From positions 1,054,001 to 1,118,000 of the forward strand of contig NZ_WLYK01000001.1 of NCBI RefSeq assembly GCF_009707545.1: a stretch of DNA of 64,000 bases, given 5' to 3'. The position numbers were made by a program, and so were the translations under genes. Within the stretch, counting starts at the first letter, position 1. Every line of letters begins with the position of its first letter. Source of the stretch: Nakamurella alba (GTDB lineage Bacteria; Actinomycetota; Actinomycetes; Mycobacteriales; Nakamurellaceae). Below are positions 1 to 12,133 of the stretch, one piece after another. Below the pieces are notes generated by a model. That model ran no database searches. It was not told the origin of the DNA and was given only the letters and a program-made list of their open reading frames with translations.

Positions 1-1175
1 GCGAACGCCGCGACGACGTCCTCGATCTGGTAGGCGATCGACTCCAGGGCGGCGCGGGCCAGCTGCGGCAGCCCGCTGCCCATGGTGAGACCGCTGATGA
101 TGCCGACGGCCTCGCGGTCCCAGTACGGGGCGCCGAGACCGTTGAAGGCGGGCACGATGTGCACGCCGTCGGCAGCCGTGGTCCGGGCCAGATCGGCGAG
201 GTCGGCCGGGGTGGTGCCGTGGGTGCGGGCCAGCCAGGTGAGGGTCGAGCCGGAGGACCGGATGTTGCCCTCGGCGGCGTACCTGGCGCCGGTGCCGTCG
301 TCCCAGGCGACGGTCAGGCAGAGCCCGGCACCGGCCGCCTCGGGCGAGATGCCGTCCGGGCACAGGCCCATCACCGACGAGCCGGTGCCGTAGGTGGCCT
401 TCACGGTGCCGGGCCGCCAGCCGGCGTGTGCGAACAGCGCGGCGTGCGAGTCACCCATGACCGCGGCGACGGGAGTGCCCCCGGCGAGTGGCGGCAACCC
501 GCGGATCGACGGGAAAGGCCCGGCGGAGGGCGCGATCTCGCCGAGCGCGCCCGCGGGCACGCCGAACAGGTCGAGCAGGTCCTGGTCCCACTGCCGGGTG
601 CCGATGTTCATCAGCTGGGTGCGGGAGGCGTTCCCGACCTCGGTGAGGTGGCGGCCGGTGAGCCGGTGCAGCAGCCAGGCGTCGACGGTACCGAGACAGA
701 GTTCGCCGGCCCGGCTGCGGGTGCGGTCCGGGTCGAAGGTGTCCAGCAGCCAGGCCGCCTTGGTGGCCGAGAACATCGGGTCCAGCGGCAGTCCCGACCG
801 TTCGCGGACGGCGTCGGCGTACCCGGCGGCGGTCAGCCGGTCGCACAGTTCCGTGCCGCGCTGGTCCTGCCAGGTGACCAGGGGGCCCACCGGCTCCCCG
901 GTGCGCCGGTCCCACAGCGCCAGTGACTCCCGTTGTGTGCTCAGCCCGACACCCACCACCCGCAACGGGTCCAGGCCCGCCAGCACCTGCGCCACCGCGG
1001 CCCGGACGCTGTCCAGGATCTCCACCGGTGACTGCTCGACCCAGCCGGGCCGGGGGAACCTGGCGGCCAGCGGCACGGATGCCGACGCCACGACGGCGCC
1101 GCCGGCCGAGACCAGCAGCGCCTTCGTGGAACTCGAACCCTGGTCGACGGCGAGCACAAGGTCGGCGGTGGGCAT
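1..1175 (-). CDS. FGGY-family carbohydrate kinase (3' end outside window)
   Basis: Cytoplasmic ATP-dependent sugar kinase of the xylulokinase/FGGY type. The frame runs open from an ATG at 1175 to the window edge, giving 391 residues without the C-terminus. The N-terminal phosphate-binding motif AVDQGSSSTKALL is at about residues 9-21 and VTWQDQRG is in the sugar-binding region. The family usually has about 500 residues, so roughly 100 are missing. The start lies 2 nt after the stop of the transketolase C-terminal gene, so it is the third gene of a leftward operon. With a split transketolase as neighbour, the expected job is phosphorylating a ketose that then enters transketolase. The substrate cannot be read from sequence; D-apulose is a candidate from context. 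Confidence 0.88.
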   Translation of the reverse strand, partial: MPTADLVLAVDQGSSSTKALLVSAGGAVVASASVPLAARFPRPGWVEQSPVEILDSVRAAVAQVLAGLDPLRVVGVGLSTQRESLALWDRRTGEPVGPLVTWQDQRGTELCDRLTAAGYADAVRERSGLPLDPMFSATKAAWLLDTFDPDRTRSRAGELCLGTVDAWLLHRLTGRHLTEVGNASRTQLMNIGTRQWDQDLLDLFGVPAGALGEIAPSAGPFPSIRGLPPLAGGTPVAAVMGDSHAALFAHAGWRPGTVKATYGTGSSVMGLCPDGISPEAAGAGLCLTVAWDDGTGARYAAEGNIRSSGSTLTWLARTHGTTPADLADLARTTAADGVHIVPAFNGLGAPYWDREAVGIISGLTMGSGLPQLARAALESIAYQIEDVVAAF

Positions 1176-1177
1176 GA

Positions 1178-2125
1178 TCAGGCCAGCTCCCTCGCCGCCG
1201 CAACGATGCCTGCGGTGCTGAGCCCGAAGTGGTCGAGCAGGAAGTCGGTACTGCCGGTCGGTGCGAACTCGCGGTGGATGCCCAGGATCCGCATCCGGGT
1301 GGGCGCATTCTCCGCCAGCAGCGTGGCCACCGCAGCACCGAGACCGCCGGTGGTGGTGGCCTCCTCGGCCGTGATCACCCCGCGGGTCCCGCTCGCGGCC
1401 TGCAGCACGGCGTCGGTGTCCAGCGGCTCGACGTAGGCGACGTTCAGCACCCGCAGGCCGATGCCCTCGGCCCGCAGGATCTCGGCGGCCTCCAGCGCCC
1501 GGGAGACCATGGTGCCGGTGGCGACGACGGCGAGGTCGTCACCATCGGTCAGCCGGATCGCCTTGCCCGGCACGAACTCCGTTCCTTCCGGGTGGACGGC
1601 GGGCACCGGATGTCGGCCGATCCGCAGGAAGCTGGGACCGTCGTTGGCCGCGGCCCAGCGGACGGCGGCGCGGGTCTGTGCCGGGTCGGCGGGCACCACG
1701 ATGGGCAGGTCCGCGACCGCGCGCATCCAGGACAGGTCCTCGATCGAGTGGTGGGTCGGGCCGAGCTCCCCGTAGGCCATGCCCGGGCTCTGGCCGCAGA
1801 GCACCACCTTGGCCCGGCTGTAGGCGACGTCGGCCTTGATCTGCTCCAGCGCCCGCCCGGTGAGGAACGGCGAGGCCGCCGAGACGAAAGGGATCATCCC
1901 GCCGTTGGCCAGACCGGCACCGACGCCGACCAGGTCCTGCTCGGCGATCCCGACGTTGATCAGCCGGTCCGGGAACTCGTCGCGGAACCCGGTCAGGTTC
2001 GAGGATCCGACGGAGTCGTTGCAGACCGCGACGATCCGGTCATCCTCGCGGGCGAGGGCGATGAGTTCCTCGGCGAACGCCTTGCGGCAGTCGAAGGTGG
2101 GCACCTTCACGGCGGCGGTGGTCAC
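1178..2125 (-). CDS. Transketolase, C-terminal subunit
   Basis: C-terminal half (pyrimidine-binding plus C-terminal domains) of a two-subunit thiamine-diphosphate transketolase, 315 residues. The signature VGIAEQDLVGVGAGLA carries the glutamate that activates the cofactor. The GTG start at 2125 overlaps the stop of the N-terminal subunit gene by 4 nt (GTGA), which indicates translational coupling and a 1:1 complex. Split transketolases occur mostly in catabolic sugar clusters and not in the core pentose phosphate pathway. One characterised example is the AptAB enzyme acting on apulose-4-phosphate; the resemblance in architecture is seen here, the substrate is inference. Confidence 0.9.
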   Translation of the reverse strand: MTTAAVKVPTFDCRKAFAEELIALAREDDRIVAVCNDSVGSSNLTGFRDEFPDRLINVGIAEQDLVGVGAGLANGGMIPFVSAASPFLTGRALEQIKADVAYSRAKVVLCGQSPGMAYGELGPTHHSIEDLSWMRAVADLPIVVPADPAQTRAAVRWAAANDGPSFLRIGRHPVPAVHPEGTEFVPGKAIRLTDGDDLAVVATGTMVSRALEAAEILRAEGIGLRVLNVAYVEPLDTDAVLQAASGTRGVITAEEATTTGGLGAAVATLLAENAPTRMRILGIHREFAPTGSTDFLLDHFGLSTAGIVAAARELA

Positions 2126-3009
2126 TGGTTCAGCTCCTTCAGCGCGTCCTCGACCTGCTGCGCGGTCGGGACCTTGTGGTGCCATTCGACGCGGTCCTCG
2201 ATGAAGGAGACGCCCTTGCCCTTGATCGTGTCCGCGATGACCGCGACCGGCTTGCCGGTGGTCGACCCGGAGAACGCCTGCAGCAGTTGCGTGATGTCGT
2301 GCCCGTCGACCGTGCGCACCTCGAACCCGAAGGCGGCCCACTTGTCGGCGAGCGGCTCCAGCTGCTTGGTGTCCTCGGTGCGGGCGCCCTGCTGCAGGCG
2401 GTTGCGGTCCACGACGGCGGTCAGGTTCTCAAGCGCGTAGTGGCTCGCGGTCATCGCTGCCTCCCAGTTCGAGCCCTCCTGCAGCTCACCGTCGCCCATC
2501 ACCACGAAGGTACGTCGGGAGGAGCCCTGCAGCTTCGCGGCGAGGGCGTGTCCGACGGCGACCGGGAAGCCGTGGCCGAGCGGACCGGTGTTGGTCTCCA
2601 CCCCCGGCACCTTGACCCGGTTCGGGTGGCCGTTGAGGGCCGACAGCGGCTGGGCGAAGGTGTTCAGCTCGGAGAGCGGGAAGAAGCCGCAATGCGCCAG
2701 CGTGGAGTACAGCGCGCCCGCACTGTGGCCCTTGGACAGGATGAAGCGGTCCCGCTCGGGTGCGGCCGGGTCCAGCGGGTCGACGGACAGCACGGCGCCG
2801 TAGAGCGTCGCCAGGATGTCGGTGACCGAGAAGTCGCCGCCGATGTGGCCGAGCTGGGCCCGGTTGATCATCCGGATGTCGCTGGTCCGGACCTTGCGGG
2901 CCAGCTCCTGCAGGGCCGGCACCAGGGATGCGGGGTCGGCGGCCGCCCGTTCCCTGCGGGCGGAGTTGTAGGCCCCGGCCGGGACCGGGTCCGCCGTCAA
3001 CGTGCTCAT
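2122..3009 (-). CDS. Transketolase, N-terminal subunit
   Basis: N-terminal, diphosphate-binding half of the split transketolase, 295 residues. The thiamine-diphosphate/Mg motif is visible as GDGELQEGSNWEAAM followed by NLTAVVDRN. The start is the ATG at 3009 (MSTLTADPV), preceded 6 nt away by GGAAGGAA; an in-frame ATG at 3027 has no such site. It is the first gene of the leftward unit that continues with the C-terminal subunit and the FGGY kinase. A promoter and a palindromic operator lie upstream at 3165-3226. Confidence 0.9.
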   Translation of the reverse strand: MSTLTADPVPAGAYNSARRERAAADPASLVPALQELARKVRTSDIRMINRAQLGHIGGDFSVTDILATLYGAVLSVDPLDPAAPERDRFILSKGHSAGALYSTLAHCGFFPLSELNTFAQPLSALNGHPNRVKVPGVETNTGPLGHGFPVAVGHALAAKLQGSSRRTFVVMGDGELQEGSNWEAAMTASHYALENLTAVVDRNRLQQGARTEDTKQLEPLADKWAAFGFEVRTVDGHDITQLLQAFSGSTTGKPVAVIADTIKGKGVSFIEDRVEWHHKVPTAQQVEDALKELNQ

Positions 3010-3164
3010 CGGGTTCCTTCCGTCCACGCGCTCCGCCCGGGGCGGTTGTCGCCACGTCCGCGGGTGCTCGTGCTCGATCCATGTGGTCCGGGGCCGGGCC
3101 CTGGGTGCAGCGGGTGGGCCCTGAGGAGGTCGTCCGCGAACCGCCGATCCGGCGTCACCGTTGT

Positions 3165-3178
3165 TGAATAGCGATTCA
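3165..3178. promoter_or_regulatory. Operator 1 of the GAATA-N2-TATTC family
   Basis: TGAATAGCGATTCA is an imperfect palindrome. Its 12-base core (3166-3177) differs at one base from GAATANNTATTC. It starts 20 nt past the inner edge of the predicted -10 box of the transketolase/kinase unit, downstream of the expected transcription start, the position expected for a repressor site. Three related sites are at 3387-3400, 8116-8129 and 12134-12147. The regulator is not in the window. Confidence 0.7.
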
Positions 3179-3197
3179 TGCTCGACTCTCTAGTCAG

Positions 3198-3226
3198 ACA
3201 GTAATGCCGCCGGCCGGTGCTGTCAA
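3198..3226 (-). promoter_or_regulatory. Promoter of transketolase/kinase operon
   Basis: On the minus strand a perfect -35 TTGACA (3221-3226) is followed after 17 nt by TACTGT (3198-3203). The -10 is weak but the spacing is ideal. Transcription would start near 3191 and run through operator 1, leaving a leader of about 180 nt before the ATG at 3009. Confidence 0.55.
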
Positions 3227-3336
3227 CGCGCGTCCGATCCGCGTTCGCGCGGGAATCCTGCATGCAACAAAGGGTCTCGGGTGACATCAGGAGATCGCCG
3301 GCCCGGGGTGCGGCGAACCTGGTCCCCGGGAACCTA

Positions 3337-3365
3337 TTGACTGGGTCACACCTGCGTTGCATGAT
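3337..3365 (+). promoter_or_regulatory. Promoter of sugar ABC operon
   Basis: TTGACT (3337-3342), a 17-nt spacer and CATGAT (3360-3365). The expected start of transcription, 6-7 nt downstream, coincides with the GTG at 3372 that best starts the lipoprotein, which suggests a leaderless mRNA. Confidence 0.55.
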
Positions 3366-3371
3366 TGCCGA

Positions 3372-4036
3372 GTGTTCAATCAGTGTCGATTAGCTATTCA
3401 CTCCCCGCGGCGGGTGGCCGCGATCCTCCTGCTCGCCCTCGTCGCGCTGACCGGATGCAGCGTGCCCGGGCTGTGGCACTACGAGGCGGAGGGTTCCGGA
3501 ACCGGTGCCGGCGGTACCGGTGCGTTCGACGCCGCCGCCTATGTGGACGGGATCTGGGCGGACAAGGTGTTGCCCACCGTGTCCGAGAAGGCCGTCGACG
3601 CCGCTGTTCTGCTGCCGGCCTTGGTCGCCGACAAGGACGCGGCGGTCGAGCAGTACGGGGTGAAGTCGGCCGCGACCGGCGGCTCGCCGTCGTTCCTGGT
3701 CAAGGGCAGCGGACCGGTGACCGGCGTCGACACCGAGAACCCGAACGGCCCGATCACCGTGAAGATCGGCGATACGGAGCTGCAGGTGGTCACCGGTCCG
3801 GTCATCATCGGCACGGCACTGCGGGATGCCGTCGGCTTCATCAACTTCAGCGACTTCGTGAACCAGATCGACTACCAGAACGTCGGGACCCAGCTGAACA
3901 ACAAGGTCAAGACCGAGGTGGTCCCGGCGGTGAAGGACCAGGACCTCACCGGGAAGACGCTGACCTTCGAGGGAGCCTTCACCCTGCTCTCGCCGACCTC
4001 GATCCAGGTGGTCCCGACGAAGCTGACGGTGTCCTG

Positions 4037-4037
<1 letters not shown>
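3372..4037 (+). CDS. DUF2291-family lipoprotein of the sugar ABC operon
   Basis: Predicted membrane-anchored lipoprotein of 221 residues from GTG 3372. The signal region has basic residues (SPRR), a hydrophobic stretch and the lipobox ALTGC, with cysteine near residue 29. The remainder matches DUF2291, small exported proteins encoded beside ribose-type ABC transporters; their role is unknown. An upstream TTG at 3357 is in frame, but no ribosome binding site precedes either codon, and the promoter at 3337-3365 places the mRNA start on the GTG. The GTG at 3414 would remove the basic N-region. The stop overlaps the next ATG by one base. Operator 2 lies inside the first 30 nt of this frame. Confidence 0.8.
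3387..3400. promoter_or_regulatory. Operator 2 of the GAATA-N2-TATTC family
   Basis: CGATTAGCTATTCA; the 12-base core GATTAGCTATTC (3388-3399) has one mismatch to GAATANNTATTC. It starts 22 nt after the -10 box of the ABC operon, nearly the same geometry as operators 1 and 4, and overlaps the start of the coding frame if the leaderless GTG is used. Confidence 0.6.
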
Positions 4038-7952
<3,915 letters not shown>

Positions 7953-7957
7953 CCCGC

Positions 7958-8027
7958 TGCTTGAGCCGCAGTGCTTGATCCGCAGTGCTTGATCCACAGT
8001 GCTCGATCCACACTGCTTGATCCACAC
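7958..8027. repeat. Five tandem 14-bp repeats after the binding-protein gene
   Basis: Five head-to-tail copies of a 14-base unit, consensus TGCTTGATCCACAG, start 5 nt after the stop codon. Copies 1-5 begin at 7958, 7972, 7986, 8000 and 8014 and drift by one to three bases each. No reading frame uses them. They sit directly before the operon terminator. Possible roles are an mRNA 3' stability element or a protein-binding array; neither is shown. Confidence 0.85.
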
Positions 8028-8036
8028 CGCACCGCC

Positions 8037-8074
8037 CGTGGCCCCGTTGCCCTGTGCAGGGGACCGGGGCCACG
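8037..8074 (+). terminator. Terminator-like hairpin of the sugar ABC operon
   Basis: CGTGGCCCCG (8037-8046) pairs perfectly with CGGGGCCACG (8065-8074), giving a 10-bp stem. The 18-nt loop can fold a further CCCT/AGGG hairpin. There is no U-tract, which is common in actinobacterial terminators. Confidence 0.7.
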
Positions 8075-8115
8075 GCGCGTTCCGGATGCACTGCGGTCAG
8101 TCCGGGTCATTTGTC

Positions 8116-8129
8116 GGAATAGAAATTCT
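8116..8129. promoter_or_regulatory. Operator 3 of the GAATA-N2-TATTC family
   Basis: GGAATAGAAATTCT; the core GAATAGAAATTC (8117-8128) has one mismatch to GAATANNTATTC. It lies in an AT-richer patch 140 nt upstream of the DUF1593 gene. I could not place a convincing promoter, so its distance to the transcription start is unknown. It is the weakest of the four sites by sequence. Confidence 0.45.
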
Positions 8130-8268
8130 GTCGCTACGGAATCCGAATGAACAATGCGCTGTTCGATATTCAAGGTGGCCGGTTTCATTGTTGTCGTCCC
8201 CCTTGGGTAATACCTTTCCTTTGAGGCCGCCCATCGAAGAGCGGTACCAGAGCGAAACGGAGCCCGAC

Positions 8269-9621
8269 ATGACATTCCGACGGCGTGATTTCCTGCGCGG
8301 AGCGGCCGCCGTGACCGGCGCCGGCGCCCTGGCAGCGGTCGGCGGCACGGCCGCCGCGGTGGTCCCCGAGGCGGCACCGGCCGACGCCTCCGGGCCGGCG
8401 CATGCGAGTGCTCGGCCTCGCGTACTGGTGTCGACCGACATCGGCGGATCCGACCCGGACGACTTCCAGTCGATGGTCCACCTTCTGCTGTCGGCCCACC
8501 GTCTCGACCTCGAAGGGCTGGTGTCCTCACCATGGGGAGCCGGGCGAGCCTCGGACATCCTGACCGTGATCGCCGAGTACGAGAAGGATTTCCCGAACCT
8601 CCGCACCTATTCCCCCGAGTACCCGACGCCGGCCGCACTCCGTGCGATCACCAAGCAGGGTGCCCTCGATCTGGCCACGGGGCCTACCGGTCTGGGGCGC
8701 CCCACCGAAGGCTCCAAGTGGATCGTCCGGTGTGCTCGGTCCCGGGACCGGCGTCCGCTGCACGTCCTGGTGTGGGGCGGCATCGAGGACCTGGCCCAGG
8801 CCCTGCACGACGCACCGGACATCGTCGACCGGATCAAGGTCTTCTACATCGGCGGTCCGAACAAGCTGTGGAGCGTGAACGCCTACAACTACGTGGAAAC
8901 GAAGCACCCACGTCTGTGGATGATCGAATCGAATTCCGCGTATCGCGGGTTCTTCACCGGAGGTGACCAGACCGGAGAATGGGCGAACGACTCCTTCATC
9001 ACCACCCACGTCGCCGGGCACGGGGCGTTGGGTGCCTTCTTCGCCACCCAGCTCGGCGGCGTGAAGATGGGGGACACACCGTCGGTGGTCCGGCTCTTCA
9101 ACGGCAACGGCAATCCGCTCTACCCGAGCTGGGGTGGCCGCTATGTGCCGATCTGGGACGGCCGTAAGTCGGCCTTCGACCGGCTGACCACCGAGGACGA
9201 CCTCGTCGAGGCCTACGGGGTGATCGAGTGGACGCTGCGGGCGCCCCGCGGCTACTCCTCGAAGGACTCCACCAGGTTCGTGGTCGACAACCGGACGGGC
9301 GGGCCTTTTCCTGACGGTGTGCTCGACGGAAATCGCCTGAGATTCCGCTACTCGCCGCGTGATCCGCGGACGATGCCGATCAGGGTGGAGAGCACCCACC
9401 CTGATCTGAACGGTCTGCAGGGCGCTTTCACCGCGACCGCGCCGCCCGCGGGTCGGTGGACCGTGCCGTCACGGACCCACCCCCGCTGGTTCGCCGACGA
9501 CCAGGACCCGATCTACGCCGAGGGCCTGTGGCAGGGCGCGAAGTCGGTGAGCCAGTGGCGGGTCGAGTACCTCCGGGACTTCGCGACACTGCTCGACCGG
9601 TGCCTCGGGCCGAAGGCCTGA
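8269..9621 (+). CDS. Tat-exported DUF1593 protein (nucleoside-hydrolase-like)
   Basis: Secreted protein of 450 residues. The Tat signal has RRRDFLRGAAA at residues 4-14. The mature part starts RPRVLVSTDIGGSDPDD; this aspartate-rich motif at about residues 56-65 is the calcium/ribose-binding signature of the nucleoside-hydrolase fold and of DUF1593 (Sde182-type) proteins. A beta-rich C-terminal region from about residue 340 matches the second domain of that family. ATG 8269 follows GGAG by 6 nt. The gene shares an operator motif with the sugar operons on both sides, so it may release or process the imported sugar outside the cell. No activity is established for this group to my knowledge. Confidence 0.82.
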   Translation: MTFRRRDFLRGAAAVTGAGALAAVGGTAAAVVPEAAPADASGPAHASARPRVLVSTDIGGSDPDDFQSMVHLLLSAHRLDLEGLVSSPWGAGRASDILTVIAEYEKDFPNLRTYSPEYPTPAALRAITKQGALDLATGPTGLGRPTEGSKWIVRCARSRDRRPLHVLVWGGIEDLAQALHDAPDIVDRIKVFYIGGPNKLWSVNAYNYVETKHPRLWMIESNSAYRGFFTGGDQTGEWANDSFITTHVAGHGALGAFFATQLGGVKMGDTPSVVRLFNGNGNPLYPSWGGRYVPIWDGRKSAFDRLTTEDDLVEAYGVIEWTLRAPRGYSSKDSTRFVVDNRTGGPFPDGVLDGNRLRFRYSPRDPRTMPIRVESTHPDLNGLQGAFTATAPPAGRWTVPSRTHPRWFADDQDPIYAEGLWQGAKSVSQWRVEYLRDFATLLDRCLGPKA

Positions 9622-9631
9622 GATCACGCCC

Positions 9632-10501
9632 TCACCGGCCGATGCGATCCAACTCGTCGAGATCCTCGGAGGTGAGCTGCAGCGCCGCGCCTCCAACGTT
9701 GTCCCGGAGATGGGTGACCCGCGAGGTCCCGGGGATCAGCAGGATGTTCGGCGACCGCTGCAGCAGCCAGGACAGTGCCACCGACATGGGTGAGGCACCG
9801 TGCCGGGCCGCGACCGCCGACAGGGCCGCCGACTGCAGCGGGCTGAACCCGCCGAGTGGGAAGAAGGGCACGTAGGCGATGCCCTGTCCGTCCAGCCGGT
9901 CGTTCAGCGCATCGTCCGCGCGGTGCGCCAGGTTGTACATGTTCTGCACGCAGACGATCGGTGCCAGGCTGATCGCCTCGTCGACCTGTTCGGTCGTGGC
10001 GTTGCTGACCCCGAGATGCCTGATCAGGCCGTCCTTCTGCAGCTCCACCAGGGCGCCGAGGGAATCGGCGAGGGAGCCGGGCAGCGGGCCGGTCGCATCG
10101 CCGAGCCGCAGGTTGACCAGGTCCAGTCGGTCGATGCCGAGGGTGCGCAGGTTGTCGTGCACCTGCCGGCGGAGGTCTGCCGGTGTGCGGGCGACCGGCC
10201 AGCCGCCCTGCTCGTCGCGGGTCGCGCCGACCTTGGTGGCGATCAGCAGGTCGTCCGGGTACGGCGCGAGCGCCCGGCGGATCACCTCGTTGGTGTGGTG
10301 CGGGCCGTAGGCGTCGCTGGTGTCGACATGGGTGATCCCCAGTCCGACGGCAGTGCGCAGCACGGCGATCGCGCCGTCGGGGTCGGCGGGCGGGCCCATC
10401 ACCCATGGGCCGGCGAGTTGCATGGCGCCATAGCCGAACCGGCTGACGGGAACGTCGCCCAGCTGGTAGGTGCCGCCGGGAAGGGTGGTCGGGGTGTGCA
10501 C
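9632..10501 (-). CDS. Aldo/keto reductase, pyridoxal reductase (PdxI/YdbC)-like
   Basis: Cytoplasmic NADPH-dependent reductase of 289 residues. It closely resembles E. coli YdbC/PdxI as I remember it: GYGAMQLAGP near the N-terminus, DTSDAYGPH with catalytic Asp and Tyr, ATKVGA with the lysine, and LVNLRLGD in place of the usual histidine motif, as in YdbC. YVPFFPLGGFSPLQ and RSPNILLIPGTS are also shared. The GTG at 10501 is preceded by GGAGAGGA; longer N-termini have no such support. It is divergent from an HxlR regulator, with a 14-bp perfect palindrome between them, so repression by that regulator is likely. It meets the DUF1593 gene tail to tail with a 10-nt gap. Confidence 0.85.
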   Translation of the reverse strand: MHTPTTLPGGTYQLGDVPVSRFGYGAMQLAGPWVMGPPADPDGAIAVLRTAVGLGITHVDTSDAYGPHHTNEVIRRALAPYPDDLLIATKVGATRDEQGGWPVARTPADLRRQVHDNLRTLGIDRLDLVNLRLGDATGPLPGSLADSLGALVELQKDGLIRHLGVSNATTEQVDEAISLAPIVCVQNMYNLAHRADDALNDRLDGQGIAYVPFFPLGGFSPLQSAALSAVAARHGASPMSVALSWLLQRSPNILLIPGTSRVTHLRDNVGGAALQLTSEDLDELDRIGR

Positions 10502-10581
10502 GATGTCGGTCCTCTCCTGCGGACCGGCGCTCGCCGGCCCACGGGACCATCGTGCTGGGGTTACTCTCCTACGGGAAGTAG

Positions 10582-10595
10582 GCACCTGCAGGTGC
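10582..10595. promoter_or_regulatory. Perfect palindrome between pdxI-like gene and hxlR-type gene
   Basis: GCACCTGCAGGTGC is a perfect 14-bp palindrome, 22 nt before the HxlR start codon and 80 nt before the reductase start. Flanking TA on both sides extends the symmetry with one mismatched pair. An overlapping CCTAC/GTAGG inverted repeat lies just upstream. Position and symmetry fit an HxlR autoregulatory operator. Confidence 0.5.
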
Positions 10596-10617
10596 GTAAC
10601 AATCCGGAGGAGCAGCA

Positions 10618-11028
10618 ATGGCGACCAGGACCGCGACACAACGAAAGGCTCAGGCCGCGGCGCAGTACAACGCCTTCCTCGCGGTCTGCCCGAGTCGGCA
10701 GCTGCTGGACCGGATCTCGGACAAATGGGTGGTGCTGGTGCTGTGCGCGCTGGGCGGTGCCGACAATGGTTCAGGAGGTACGTTGCGCTACTCCGAGATC
10801 GCCCGCACCGTGGCCGGGGTCAGCCAGAAGATGCTCACCCAGACGCTCCGCTCCCTGGAACGTGACGGGCTGGTGACCCGGACCGTCGTGCCGACGGTCC
10901 CGGTCACCGTCTCCTACGGTCTGACCGACCTGGGGCGTTCGCTGCACGTGCTGTGCGGCGGTCTGCGCGAGTGGGCGCAGCAGCACATGGACGAGGTGCT
11001 GGAGCACCGCGCCCGCCTCGACGGGTGA
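10618..11028 (+). CDS. HxlR-family transcriptional regulator
   Basis: Small winged-helix DNA-binding protein of 136 residues. The HxlR signature is VCPSRQLLDRISDKWVVLVL, with the N-terminal cysteine often used as a redox or electrophile sensor. Helix-turn-helix residues follow in VSQKMLTQTLRSLERDGLVTR. ATG 10618 is preceded by GGAGGA. Divergent orientation to the pyridoxal-reductase-like gene suggests that gene is its target. A perfect 15-bp terminator hairpin follows the stop immediately. Confidence 0.88.
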   Translation: MATRTATQRKAQAAAQYNAFLAVCPSRQLLDRISDKWVVLVLCALGGADNGSGGTLRYSEIARTVAGVSQKMLTQTLRSLERDGLVTRTVVPTVPVTVSYGLTDLGRSLHVLCGGLREWAQQHMDEVLEHRARLDG

Positions 11029-11064
11029 GCTGCCGGTCCGGACGCGCCCGTCCGGACCGGCAGC
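11029..11064. terminator. Bidirectional terminator hairpin
   Basis: GCTGCCGGTCCGGAC (11029-11043) pairs perfectly with 11050-11064, leaving a 6-nt loop. It starts on the first base after the HxlR stop and ends 15 nt from the stop of the convergent TIM-barrel gene, so it can serve both. Confidence 0.85.
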
Positions 11065-11079
11065 CGGCCGGTTGCGGGC

Positions 11080-12063
11080 TCAGTAGGACGTGAACAGCGC
11101 CTGCTGGGCGAGACGCAGTGCGGTGATCGCGTCGTGGTTGTCCTGGGCCTCCTGGACGGCGGCGAAGTCGAGCTTGGCCAGCGCCCGCTGGACGGCCTTG
11201 AGGAAGTCGATGGCGCTGGTGGCGGCGGCGACCGAGTCCTCGCGGAACGGGAACTGGTCGAGCTGCCAGACGCCCTTCCAGTTGTTCTTCTCCAGGGTGT
11301 AGAAGAACTCGAACAGCTCGATGGGATGCACCGTGCCGGCGACCATGTCGTCGTCCCAGCCGCGCAGGTTGTCGTTGACGTCCATGCCGAACAGCCGGCC
11401 GTGATCGATGGCCAGCTGGGCCGAGTCGGCGGGGGACTCACCGCCGAACAGGGCATGGCCGAAGTCGAGCAGGATGCCGACGTTGGGCAGGCCGATCTTC
11501 TCGATGCCCAGCAGGGTGCGGGCGACGGAGCTGTAGGACATGTGCACCCGCGGCTCGCGCGGCTTGTACTCGATGACGAACTTGAGATCCGGGTTCTCCG
11601 CGGCCAGCCGGCCGACGCCGTCGATGGAGTTCTTCCACAGCGCACCGTGGTCCACCTGGAACGGGTAGTCCCACCCGTCCTGACCCGGCCACAGTTTCAC
11701 GTAGTCGGCGCCGAAATAGCGCACCACGTCGGCGGCCTCGGTGATCAGCTCGTGGGCGAGCTCCCTGACGCCCGGGTCCGGGTTGGTGAACGACCCCTTC
11801 GCGAAGACGCGGGTGTAGATCTCGGGGGTGATGCCGATGACCTCCAGGCCCTGGGCGTCCAGGGCCGCCTTGATGTCCTCCCGGGTGAAGTCGCCGCCGA
11901 AGAACGGGTAGTTGAGGTCGACGACGGACAGGTCCGGCACCTGGCCGGCGAGCTCGATCGCGTCCACCACCGTCCGCGGGGCTCCGTAGCCGTCCGTGGC
12001 GTAACGATCCACGTAGGTGGCGAAATGCCAGATCCCGGCGCCGAACTTCTGCTCGCTGCTCAC
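11080..12063 (-). CDS. Xylose-isomerase-like TIM-barrel sugar isomerase/epimerase
   Basis: Cytoplasmic protein of 327 residues from GTG 12063, with the AP-endonuclease-2/xylose-isomerase-like fold. Likely metal ligands are in [29 protein letters not shown] and [10 protein letters not shown], in the order typical of divalent-metal sugar isomerases. It is a single-gene unit, but its promoter carries the same palindrome at the same distance as the kinase/transketolase promoter 9 kb away, so it very likely supplies the ketose for the kinase. D-apiose isomerase is one possibility; epimerases of the same fold cannot be excluded. Confidence 0.85.
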   Translation of the reverse strand: MSSEQKFGAGIWHFATYVDRYATDGYGAPRTVVDAIELAGQVPDLSVVDLNYPFFGGDFTREDIKAALDAQGLEVIGITPEIYTRVFAKGSFTNPDPGVRELAHELITEAADVVRYFGADYVKLWPGQDGWDYPFQVDHGALWKNSIDGVGRLAAENPDLKFVIEYKPREPRVHMSYSSVARTLLGIEKIGLPNVGILLDFGHALFGGESPADSAQLAIDHGRLFGMDVNDNLRGWDDDMVAGTVHPIELFEFFYTLEKNNWKGVWQLDQFPFREDSVAAATSAIDFLKAVQRALAKLDFAAVQEAQDNHDAITALRLAQQALFTSY

Positions 12064-12133
12064 CAGACTGCTGCCCTTCTCGGTCGACGATGACTGACCG
12101 GGCCCGCTTCTGGCATCTTTCGGGAACGAGAGA

